From: Oreohelix idahoensis | Lineage: Eukaryota; Mollusca; Gastropoda; Stylommatophora; Oreohelicidae | Reading direction: 5' to 3' | NCBI GenBank assembly: GCA_024509875.1 | Contig: JAMPIV010005826.1 | Location: 62,001-126,000, forward strand | Length of the DNA: 64,000 nt | Shown here: piece after piece, positions 48,401 through 54,140 of the stretch | How the letters are laid out: each line of letters opens with the position of its first letter | How positions within the stretch are numbered: position 1 is the first letter of the stretch | Notes under the pieces: model-generated | What the model was told of the DNA's origin: nothing | Seen by the model: the letters and a program-made list of their open reading frames with translations, nothing else | Database searches by the model: none | Made by a program: the position numbers and the translations under genes

Positions 48401-49380
48401 TTGTTTGACGCGGGGACTTCTTCTGATGATCAGATTGCCTGCTGTTGTATCGCTCTGTATAGAGTTTCCTATCATCTTATCGACTGATTGAAATGATCTT
48501 TGCCTGGGGTCTCTGATGAAAGAAAGAAAGAACAGGATTACTCCTCCGAGGCAGGCCTTATAAGGTGACTAACATGAGGTTGTGTATGGGGTTGACACAA
48601 CCTCACCATGTAAAACAATCTGCTAAAGGAAACACAACTACAAGAGCATGTGAATGCATGGTGCAGGTTTCCTGCAAGGGGAACTGGCTACAGCAGTGGT
48701 GCCTTCATCAGGAGCAACAAGACAAATGATGATATCTTCCTTAGGCAGCTGAATGGTAATGATGATGATGATGATGACAACAAGTTGCTGGACCACATAC
48801 TTTATAAAGATTTTGCCTTATTTGTTGGTATATAACAAAACAAAAAACCAACTGCATTAGTCCCTTAATAAGATATGAGCTGTACATCTATCTGTTGTTT
48901 GTGCTGTTTCTAGTCAATCCATTGGCAAAGAAAACATGAGATAATAATAGCATTCAAAATATTATGTACAGAGACAACTACTGATAAACAGTACAAGGGA
49001 CAGGAAGTTGTGGAGACACAGAATGGCCTGAGCCAGCGAGCACAGCACTTGGAGAATAAGACATTTGAGAGAGGTGGAGAAAGAAAGAGAAGAAGCAAGA
49101 TGAGTGGAAAAGTGCAAATTACTGGTCCTTGACTACAGGGGAGCTAAGAGCATGTTAACCAACTACCTGTCTGGTTTTTGAGCCGGTGTTTTGTTGCTGG
49201 GAGTTTTGGCTTTTTTCCCACTACGACTTCCATTAGGGCCATTGGTCTGACTGTCCATGAGCTTGGCCCCAGGAGTTTTACCCCCAGGTGTTTTTGGTGT
49301 CTTTGCTCCAGCCCCAGGAGTCATGGAGGGAACAGTTTTCATTGGAGTTTTTGTTCTTGCTTTCATTGGAGATGATATGC
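29327..49380 (-). CDS. cdc20: CDC20/fizzy APC/C activator, partial gene, six exons
   Basis: Joined exons encode about 355 residues of the WD40 protein that activates the anaphase-promoting complex in mitosis and is the target of the spindle checkpoint protein Mad2. Visible in order: a Ser/Thr/Pro/Lys-rich N-terminus starting [12 protein letters not shown], the C-box DRFIPSR (the codon for its R spans the exon 2/3 junction), the Mad2-motif-like KILNF, the [15 protein letters not shown] segment, [12 protein letters not shown] at the start of the WD40 propeller, and repeats up to HQAAVK. All six exons have AG/GT borders and compatible phases. No KEN box is seen in the usual place. The start-codon exon and the last WD40 exons with the C-terminal IR tail were not found. 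I number exons assuming one unseen first exon. No stop or frameshift is present, so the gene is probably functional. Confidence 0.93.
29559..30059. other. CDC20 intron 6, unassigned part
   Basis: Contains a (TG)n run near 29626 and otherwise no feature I can name. Confidence 0.4.
30060..30990 (+). pseudogene. LINE fragment (RT C-terminus), split by a SINE
   Basis: Decayed coding for the end of an RTE-like ORF ([15 protein letters not shown]..., [29 protein letters not shown]) runs from about 30060 to 30450 and resumes at 30756. The break is the SINE at 30464-30742. Many stops. Confidence 0.7.
30464..30742 (-). mobile_element. tRNA-derived SINE
   Basis: The 13-bp duplication TAATGAAGGAGAT (30451-30463 and 30743-30755) flanks it. 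Read on the minus strand it opens with a tRNA-like head: A-box-like TGGTGTAATGGC (30720-30731) and B-box GGTTCAAACCC (30678-30688). It ends in a poly(A) tail of about 17. The body has a hairpin-like AGGAGCAAAGCTCCT. Confidence 0.9.
30997..31230 (-). pseudogene. Possible I-like LINE 3' remnant
   Basis: The minus strand reads [15 protein letters not shown], resembling the Cys-rich C-terminus of I-like LINEs (CXCXnEHVLxxCP). Short and decayed. The sequence from 31231 to about 31780 has nothing I recognise. Confidence 0.45.
31780..31925 (-). pseudogene. LINE-B 3' fragment
   Basis: The minus strand encodes [18 protein letters not shown], matching the LINE-B terminus at 42480, 45240, 46280 and 48060. 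It abuts the next LINE-A copy. Confidence 0.65.
31935..33270 (-). mobile_element. LINE-A copy, truncated, with a foldback insertion
   Basis: Parts 31935-32344 and 32761-33270 match LINE-A: the tail [52 protein letters not shown] and [11 protein letters not shown], with decay. It is interrupted by a 416-bp insertion at 32345-32760. Confidence 0.82.
32345..32760. mobile_element. Foldback insertion with hammerhead-like motif
   Basis: The 13-bp duplication CTGTTCTTGCTTT (32332-32344 and 32761-32773) flanks it. Internal inverted arms of about 60 bp (32357-32420 and 32656-32717; shared core TTGAATCAGTTCTACAAA) enclose about 235 bp. On the minus strand near 32424-32451 the arm is followed by CTGACAAAGGGTAAAACCCG and then AAACGTC, i.e. 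a CTGA, a short stem, then GAAAC. This resembles hammerhead-derived motifs in Penelope-like elements, with two mismatches in the CTGATGA core. TA repeats occur at both arm ends. Confidence 0.6.
33500..33897 (-). pseudogene. LINE-A 3' fragment
   Basis: Another 5'-truncated LINE-A copy encoding [42 protein letters not shown], with the usual tail ending GGATCAAAGAA. It sits just downstream (in transcription) of CDC20 exon 6. The sequence 33290-33500 shows no feature. Confidence 0.85.
33974..34068 (-). CDS. cdc20: CDC20 exon 6 (95 bp)
   Basis: A short exon encoding [31 protein letters not shown]. Acceptor GGTTTTAG before 34068, donor TCAAG/GTATCC at 33974. Phase 0 in, two bases left over, which matches exon 7 exactly. 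It is easily missed because no ATG-initiated ORF covers it. Confidence 0.94.
34069..34555. other. CDC20 intron 5, unassigned part
   Basis: AT-rich, no recognisable gene or repeat apart from the acceptor region of exon 6. Confidence 0.4.
34560..34745 (+). repeat. Short interspersed repeat, family C
   Basis: Shares blocks such as GGAAGCCTGCACCAAGC, CACATGCTTTTGCAGCAG and TTTTACATGATGAAGTTG with 36470-36640, 46845-46985 and, reversed, 48535-48690. Nature unknown; perhaps part of a LINE 5' region or a SINE. Confidence 0.55.
34750..35595 (+). pseudogene. LINE fragment with internal deletion and (TAAG)n tail
   Basis: An early RT block ([32 protein letters not shown]) is joined at about 34957 directly to a late block ([54 protein letters not shown]). 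The catalytic part is deleted. The 3' end is a (TAAG)n microsatellite at 35573-35594. Confidence 0.82.
35784..35878. repeat. 23-bp tandem repeat, four copies
   Basis: Units start at 35784, 35807, 35830 and 35853 with the core CTCCTTTACCTGTGTCTCAC. Minisatellite in intron. Confidence 0.9.
35998..36180 (+). pseudogene. LINE-A 3' fragment, plus strand
   Basis: Matches the LINE-A terminus in the opposite orientation (AACAACTTGGTGGAGAACAT, then ATGGCCACTGACTGCTTTGA and GATCAAAGAAAAAG tail). Confidence 0.75.
36388..36424. repeat. Poly(C)27 followed by poly(A)10
   Basis: A run of about 27 C then about 10 A. Long homopolymers like this are often uncertain in length in assemblies. Confidence 0.9.
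36470..36680 (+). repeat. Family C repeat copy
   Basis: Contains GGAAGCCTGCATTATGCATT, CACATGTTCTTGCAG and GTTTTACATAGTGAGGTTGC, paralleling 34560-34745. It ends near ACCCCTGGAAACTACG, a phrase also seen near 44005. Confidence 0.55.
36999..41057 (-). mobile_element. I-like LINE, nearly full length (4.06 kb)
   Basis: The 11-bp duplication TTAACATAAGT (36988-36998 and 41058-41068) gives exact ends. On the minus strand it starts CCCCATCGAGGCCAGC and ends GAAAGAAGAAGAAGAAC. It encodes APE endonuclease, RT, RNase H and a Cys-rich tail in one frame, broken only by three stop codons and no frameshift, so it inserted fairly recently. It lies in CDC20 intron 5. Confidence 0.92.
37034..40930 (-). pseudogene. 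I-like LINE ORF2 (EN-RT-RNase H), three in-frame stops
   Basis: Read from 40930: a basic, Pro-rich start, endonuclease ([44 protein letters not shown]), RT ([57 protein letters not shown]), RNase H ([38 protein letters not shown]) and [18 protein letters not shown]. Stops are TGA at 40499-40501, TAG at 39815-39817 and TAA at 37154-37156; the natural stop is probably TAG at 37034-37036. RNase H places it in the I group. There is no separate ORF1. Confidence 0.92.
41240..41605 (+). pseudogene. LINE-A 3' fragment with local duplications
   Basis: Decayed LINE-A terminus on the plus strand (GACCCCAGAAGGAAGGTGAA, CCAACCAAAAACAACGTGG). A block around CATCCCACAAAGGATGGCTA is duplicated at 41446 and 41481, and GTCAGTCAGTG is repeated near 41572-41595. 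Confidence 0.75.
41606..42118. other. CDC20 intron 5 sequence next to exon 5
   Basis: No gene. A 27-bp block (GTGAACATTTTGAAAACATG core) is duplicated near 41900-41950. Confidence 0.4.
42119..42318 (-). CDS. cdc20: CDC20 exon 5 (first WD40 repeats)
   Basis: Acceptor TTTATCAG before 42318 and donor GTCCAG/GTAACT at 42119. Encodes [24 protein letters not shown] and [20 protein letters not shown]. The split Tyr codon with exon 4 reconstitutes DDYYLNL. Confidence 0.95.
42480..43940 (-). pseudogene. LINE-B: RTE-like LINE copy, decayed
   Basis: The minus strand carries RT pieces in order: [36 protein letters not shown], a GVR-like block, [15 protein letters not shown] and the terminal [10 protein letters not shown] region. 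Frames and stops break it throughout. Located in CDC20 intron 4. Confidence 0.8.
44131..44262 (-). CDS. cdc20: CDC20 exon 4 (linker before WD40)
   Basis: Acceptor ATCCTAG before 44262 and donor TATT/GTAAGT at 44131. Encodes [14 protein letters not shown] and [16 protein letters not shown]. Human-type Cdc20 has a CRY-box-like CRYIP here; this copy reads SRFIP. Confidence 0.94.
44310..44635. other. CDC20 intron 3 sequence, unassigned
   Basis: AT-rich, nothing recognised. Confidence 0.4.
45230..45710 (-). pseudogene. LINE-B 3' fragment containing a 42-bp minisatellite
   Basis: The minus-strand LINE-B terminus ([27 protein letters not shown]). The segment encoding [14 protein letters not shown] is repeated in tandem. 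Confidence 0.8.
45439..45690. repeat. 42-bp tandem repeat, six copies
   Basis: Units start at 45439, 45481, 45523, 45565, 45607 and 45649, each beginning GTAATGCTATCAACAAG. As 42 is divisible by 3 the array stays open in several frames, giving 14-residue repeats. It is an expansion of LINE-B sequence and not a protein-coding gene. Confidence 0.95.
46255..46520 (-). pseudogene. LINE-B 3' fragment
   Basis: The minus strand encodes [20 protein letters not shown] and [15 protein letters not shown], the cleanest copy of the LINE-B terminus in the window. Confidence 0.82.
46535..46780 (+). pseudogene. LINE RT fragment
   Basis: The plus strand encodes [20 protein letters not shown] and AIDWVTRL, the RT motif before the catalytic box. 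Short remnant. Confidence 0.7.
46845..46985 (+). repeat. Family C repeat copy
   Basis: GCAGGAAACCTGCATCAAGC, ACATGCTCTTGCAGCAGTGG and TTGTTTTACATAATGAAG match the other family C copies. Confidence 0.55.
47004..47108. repeat. 31-bp tandem repeat, about 3.3 copies
   Basis: Units at 47004, 47035 and 47066, core TAGTGTCAATCAGTTATGAA. It lies about 50 bp inside intron 3 of CDC20, near the exon 3 donor. Confidence 0.92.
47159..47352 (-). CDS. cdc20: CDC20 exon 3 (C-box end and Mad2-binding region)
   Basis: Acceptor ATATTTAG before 47352 and donor AATA/GTAAGT at 47159. Encodes [15 protein letters not shown], an acidic stretch, and [16 protein letters not shown]. The first base completes the Arg codon of the C-box DRFIPSR. 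The position where a KEN box usually lies reads RGGEDGN. A LINE-B copy begins within about 10-30 bases upstream of the acceptor. Confidence 0.93.
47365..48165 (+). pseudogene. LINE-B 3' part, split by a tRNA-SINE
   Basis: Plus-strand LINE-B ([20 protein letters not shown], then GIKMV*QDHL-like and [19 protein letters not shown]). Homology starts within about 10-30 bases of the CDC20 exon 3 acceptor. The SINE at 47505-47750 breaks it. Confidence 0.75.
47505..47750 (-). mobile_element. tRNA-derived SINE, second type
   Basis: On the minus strand: a head with ACCGAGTGGTTAGAT (47721-47735, A-box) and GGTTCAATTC (47683-47692, B-box), a body containing GTAAATGGGTACC, and a tail GGTAAAGGTCGCC-like end followed by A8 at 47505-47512. 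It interrupts LINE-B; the duplication is degraded (GTTTACAA versus GTATACGA). Confidence 0.85.
48166..48535. other. CDC20 intron 2 sequence with a G6-C21 run
   Basis: No gene seen. G at 48340-48345 followed by about 21 C at 48346-48366, an unusual self-complementary homopolymer. Confidence 0.6.
48535..48690 (-). repeat. Family C repeat copy, reversed
   Basis: Reverse of the other copies: AACCTCACCATGTAAAACAA, AAGAGCATGTGAATGCATGG and TGCAGGTTTCCTGCAAGG. Confidence 0.55.
48700..49166. other. CDC20 intron 2 sequence next to exon 2
   Basis: A (GAT)n run near 48758-48775, otherwise nothing recognised. Confidence 0.4.
49167..49380 (-). CDS. cdc20: CDC20 exon 2 (N-terminal basic Thr/Pro-rich region)
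   Basis: Acceptor AACATCAG before 49380 and donor GACAG/GTAGTT at 49167. Encodes [26 protein letters not shown] and [13 protein letters not shown], with many TP sites that could be Cdk targets. The SPMKA start parallels the SPMRA of vertebrate Cdc20. The preceding exon with the start Met was not located. Confidence 0.85.
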
Positions 49381-49390
49381 CTGATGTTAT

Positions 49391-50045
49391 AATTTAAACA
49401 AAAAAAATTTACATTTTAGCAATGTGCTACATAAGCTGAAAAGAAATGTGACACATAACTGAAATCGGGATTTTGACATGTCCGACAACCAATAAGGAAA
49501 AAAAAAAAGAAACAAAACACTAATCTGTATAACTGCCAGAGTAGATTAGGAGTGGCTTAATCTACAGCCCACAGGTCATAATCCTTCTTCTACATTCACT
49601 TTCAGAGAACTTGAATATTTTCAAAGAAAGCAGTGGTCAGCAGTCATTTTATCAGTGCCACAGTTACACTCAACAGCAGTTCCTATCTTTAACTTGTTGA
49701 ATTTACCAGTGTTTCTCAAGTGGTATGCTGCCGCACCTATCAAAGTGTGCCGCAAAGATTTTGTAATTTACTGCACGAAGTATATTTTTAGTGATCATGT
49801 AATATAAAACTGATCTTATAGCTTGAATTAATTCAATAATAATTGGTGCTATTAACTGCTTTGAACAAAAGTAGATATACTTCAAAATTTCATATTACAA
49901 AAATGCACGAGGCGCATAAAGAACTTTCAAAGGCCATGGACGAAGCATAGTACTTCCACTTGGATCTAATTATACATGGCAGAAATATTTAGATGCCTAA
50001 ACAGCGTGAATAACAGTATGCAAGGGCGAAATGAAAACAACCTTA
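49391..50045. other. CDC20 intron 1, with a hAT-like end
   Basis: CAGTGTTTCTCAA at 49707-49719 followed by GTGTGCCGCAAAGATTTTG resembles the start of hAT-type DNA transposons or their MITEs. No partner terminal repeat was found. I searched the minus strand here for an N-terminal CDC20 exon (RWQRK-like) and saw none. Confidence 0.35.
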
Positions 50046-50065
50046 TATCTACTGATAAGCTCATC

Positions 50066-51697
50066 TCATCTCAGCCCGTAACCCGTCATGGGTCGTAGGG
50101 GTGCCATAGTGGAAGCATCAGCAGACAGGGTCCTCCACTGCTCTCTATCCTCAGCAATGCGTACAAGTGTGGAAAAACCATGTCCTGCCCATTCTTTGAT
50201 GTTATCAGCCCAGGATTTTCTCTGCCTTCCTCTTCTCCGTTTACCTTCGACTGTTCCCTGAAGGATCGTTTTCGAAAGGGAGTCATGACGAGTTACATGC
50301 CCAAACCAGGCAAGCTTTCGACGTTTCACTATTGACAAAAGTGGTTCTTGGTGGCCTGCATAGGTGTTTATCTTCTCTCTAACATAGACATTTGTTTTGT
50401 GCTCTTTATAGCAAATGCGCAAAATTCTTCTATAACATTTATGCTCGAAAGCCTGAATCCTTCGCTCCGTATCTGCAGTGAGTGTCCAGCTCTCACACCC
50501 ATACAAGAAAATAGATAATACAAGTGATTTGTATAATTTGATCTTCACAGGAAAACTGATGTTACTTTTCCAGATCACATTCAACCTTGTCATGGCAGCT
50601 GAGGCCATCTCAAGTCTTGTCTTGATTTCTTTAATTGATCTTCCATCACTACATATAGTGGACCCGAGATATTTAAAGGTGTTAACTTCTTCTAACGTTT
50701 GCCCATTTAACGTAATGTTGGTCGGAACATGTTTCTTATGGCTATTCACCAATATCTTGCTTTTTTCTATATTAATTTCCATCCCATACGTTCTTGTTAC
50801 TTTCTCCAGTCTAGAGGTAAGGTCTTGAAGTTCTGATTCTGATCCAGCTATCAGATCAATATCATCAGCAAAACGTAGGTTGCACAGAGGTCGGCCTCCA
50901 ATCGATATGGTTGATTTATAATCGTAGAGAGCCTCCTGCATAATATGTTCTAGATATATATTAAAGAGCACTGGTGACAGGATACATCCCTGGCGAACTC
51001 CTACAGTTGTTTTGAAAAATTCTCCAATGTCGTTGCTTGCAAAAACAGCACTGCTTGCGTCCTTGTATAGTGCTTCAATGATATCTATGATGTTGGTATC
51101 AAAATTGAATTTTCTCATTACTTGCCATAAGCCTTCATGCCAGACTCGATCGAAGGCTTTTGTGAAATCGATGAAGTTATGGTATAAATCGTGTTGATGT
51201 TGGAGATGTTTTTCGATAAGTAATCTAATATTGAAGATTTGTTCTGAGGTACTTCTTTTTGGTCTAAAGCCAGCCTGTTCCTCTGACAAGATTTCTTCTG
51301 ATTTCTGTTTTATTCTGTTCAAAAGTATCCTTAACATCACCTTACTTGGATGACTAATAAGGCTAATGGTTCTGTAGTTCTTGCACATTTTTAGATTTCC
51401 TTTCTTTGGAAGCGGTATTACTAATGACTGCGTCCATTCTTTTGGCCATTTTTTTGTACTCCATATCTTCTGGCAAATTGTTGTCATGATTTTTACTATA
51501 TCTGGTCCTCCATATTTCAAGAGCTCTGCTGGGATATTATCCACACCCGGTGACTTCCCTCCTTTCATCGAACATATAGCCTCTTCCACTTCTTCCCGTA
51601 ATATTGCTGCATTTCCGAGTTCCCTGTTTTCGCACTTAATGTTGTTTAATATGCCTAAGTCAGTGTCAAGTTTACAGTTATACAATATTCTGTCCAC
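50066..51697 (-). pseudogene. RTE-like LINE reverse transcriptase part
   Basis: 543 open codons: KSPGVDNIPAELLKYGG, NYRTISLISHPSKVML, AGFRPKRSTSEQIFNIR, FIDFTKAFDRVWH, GVRQGCILSPVLFNIYLE and the catalytic box RFADDIDLIA, then FKYLGSTICSDG, LYGCESWTLT, LAWFGHVTRHD and GRQRKSWADNIKEW. No RNase H. Only the frameshift to the endonuclease part breaks it. Confidence 0.92.
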
Positions 51698-52988
51698 CTT
51701 CTCATTACAGCTGTTTTTTCATTGAGCAGAGCCCCATTGCTATCTTCTATGACAGTTACCCTGGGCTGTTGGGGTTTTGATAGTTTTCTTAATGTGTCAA
51801 AAGCTGCCTTGCTGTTACCTTTTATTAGCCCCGTATTAATGGACTCACATTGATCAGCTACCCATTTTTCTTTGGCCTGTTTCATTTTCTTCCTAATATT
51901 TTTATTCACCATACTGTATTGCCATGCTGCTTCAGGAACCTCTTTCTTAACCTTTTTCATTTCCCGCCGTGTATCACATAACTTCAGAATGTCATCTGTA
52001 ACCCATGGTTTGTTTATTTTCTTTCTTTTACCAAGTATTTCTGTTGCTGATTCAATGAGCATGTCATTCATGTTCTCTGTGATTGAGTTGATATCATCCT
52101 CCAAAAAGCTGAGAGCTGCGAATTTTCCTCCAACAGTTGCCTCAAAGATTCCCGCGATTTCTGGATCTTTCAGTTTGTCTAAATTGAATCTTAACTGAGA
52201 ACATCTGTTTTGATTATAGTTCTTTTTAAGTTTAAGCTTGAGCGTCATCAATACCATGTCGTGATCACTACCAATGTCGGCGCCAGGAAAAGTCCTAGTC
52301 TTGGCTTTATTAATACTGGACTTGAATCTTTTGGATACAAGAATAAAATCAATTTGGCCATGTATCTCAGTTTTTGGGGCATGCCACATTGTTCTTCTTG
52401 ATAACTTATGAGGAAATAGTGTATTTGCAATGGTTAGTTTATAGTTGCTGGCAAATTCTAATAGCCTTAGTCCTCGATCGTTGGTTTCACCTGTCCCAAA
52501 TCTCCCCACTGTACCAGCCCAGTGACCGTATGCATCTGGCCCTATTTTAGCATTCCAATCACCTATCACGATGAGAAGATCTTTCTTTGGAATTTTCTTA
52601 ATTGCTTCATCCAGATTGTCATAAAATGTATCAATTGCCTCATCCTCATAGTCAGTAGTGGGGGCATATACCTGTATGATGGAGATGTTCTTTGGATGTG
52701 CTGCAATACGAATGGTGATAAGCCTGCTATTTATTGGGGTGCAGCTGATGACAGAGTTCAATCTATCTTTATGTACGATAAAACCTACTCCATGCTGATG
52801 TTTAGACTCATCTCCACTAAACCAAATTTTGTGACCATCATCCGTTATTGATTCACCTAATCCTGTCCATCTGACTTCTGCTAGGCCCAGGATGTCCCAC
52901 GAGTATCTAACAAGTTCATGTGTTAGTTCTTTGACTTTTCCACACGCATATAGCGTGCGTACATTCCAAGTTCCAACAACAAAATCAA
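51655..52988 (-). pseudogene. RTE-like LINE endonuclease part
   Basis: An APE-type endonuclease from VVGTWNVRTLYACGK through EVRWTGLGE, IQVYAPTTDYEDEA, LIVIGDWNAKIGPDA, QIDFILVSKRF and DIGSDHDMVLM, then a linker to about 51690. The N-terminal one or two dozen residues and the 5' UTR are missing. A small indel near 51690 moves the frame to that of the RT below, so the two parts formed one ORF. Confidence 0.9.
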
Positions 52989-53492
52989 AGTAAACAGAGT
53001 AAAAATAACAGTGGATGCTTGAATACTATTGCTTGCTCTGGTTGTTGTTGTGAATATAACACTTTGTTTCAGCGTAAGGCAGCGGCGACATTCAAGGTCG
53101 GTCATGTTGTCCCCAAGAATCCTATGATATCTTTGAAACCACCGCTGATAACGGCGCTAAGTCTAAATGTTATAGTCTGTTTACACCCACTGTTGCGAGT
53201 GTAGTGATTTGGTCTATATCATCGCCACACAGGCTAATTCAATATATGTGTGCTGCTGTCCTGTCACTGTGTCTGGAATGTTGACCTGGGTGTGTGTTGA
53301 TATGTTCGCACACCACAGTGCGTACGTGAGAGTACATGCAGGAGTCAAAAAGGGTTGCAAACGTCTAGAACAGTTCGATACTGTTTATTCCGTACAACAC
53401 AGACACGATGACATAAATGACACACATTCGACAGCAAAACACGAATCATATAATTTCCACATTGCATTAAATATATATAATACGGCCTGTCC
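52986..53492 (+). repeat. Left copy of modules G-Y-Z
   Basis: Module G (52986-53131, ends GATATC), module Y (53132-53328, from TTTGAAACCACC to GTGCGTACGT) and module Z (53329-53492, ends GGCCTGTCC). The same modules occur in the opposite orientation at 59930-61280, so the two ends of this region form long inverted repeats. Confidence 0.88.
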
Positions 53493-53530
53493 ACATCCTG
53501 GCCTAAACAGTACTTCAACACGCACTAAAG

Positions 53531-54140
53531 CCTGCATCATCCGGCAGCTTCATTAATCTTCACAATATGGCCTACAAAAGTACTTCAATACATAGCGAAG
53601 CCTGCATCACCCGGCAGCTTCATTAATCTTCACAATATGGCCTACAAAAGTACTTCAATACATAGCAAAGCCTGCATCACACGGCAGCTTCAATAATCTT
53701 CAAAATATGGCCTACAAAAGTACTTCAATACATAGCAAAGCCTGCATCACACGGCAGCTATAATAATCTTCAAAATATGGCCTACAAAAGTACCTTAATA
53801 CACAGCGAAGCCTGCATCACCCGGCAGCTTCATTAATCTTCACAATATGGCCTACAAAAGTACTTCAATACATAGCAAAGCCTGCATCACACGGCAGCTT
53901 TAATAATCTTCAAAATATGGCCTACAAAAGTACCTTAATACACAGCGAAGCCTGCATCACCCGGCAGCTTCATTAATCTTCACAATATGGCCTACAAAAG
54001 TACTTCAATACATAGCAAAGCCTGCATCACACGGCAGCTTCAATAATCTTCAAAATATGGCCTACAAAAGTACTTCAATACATAGCAAAGCCTGCATCAC
54101 ACGGCAGCTATAATAAGGTTCATATGGCCTAAACAAATCT
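53531..54140. repeat. 70-bp tandem repeat array, 8 full copies plus a part
   Basis: Units begin at 53531 and every 70 bases to 54091, each starting CCTGCATCA and containing GGCAGCT, AATATGGCCTACAAAAG and TACTTCAATA. Variants alternate (CCGGCAGCTTCATTAATCTTC versus ACGGCAGCTTCAATAATC-type), suggesting higher-order duplication. It directly follows module Z. Confidence 0.95.

Larger units (their letters stand above)
50050..52988 (-). mobile_element. RTE-like LINE, nearly complete coding region
   Basis: Minus-strand EN and RT coding from 52988 to 50066, then a short 3' tail with (TGAGA)-like repeats (CTGAGATGAGATGAGC). The 5' edge falls inside a copy of module G (52986-53131), so the LINE either inserted there or is joined by a rearrangement. 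No clear duplication. Confidence 0.85.

Noticed and set aside
52923..53105. 60-codon Cys-containing ORF repeated at 56831 and 61136
   Set aside because: It is the antisense of module G, whose other strand continues the coiled-coil ORF's Cys-rich tail; the repeated antisense ORF reflects the repeat.
53531..54140. CRISPR-like array of 70-bp repeats
   Set aside because: The whole 70-bp unit repeats without unique spacers, and the genome is animal.
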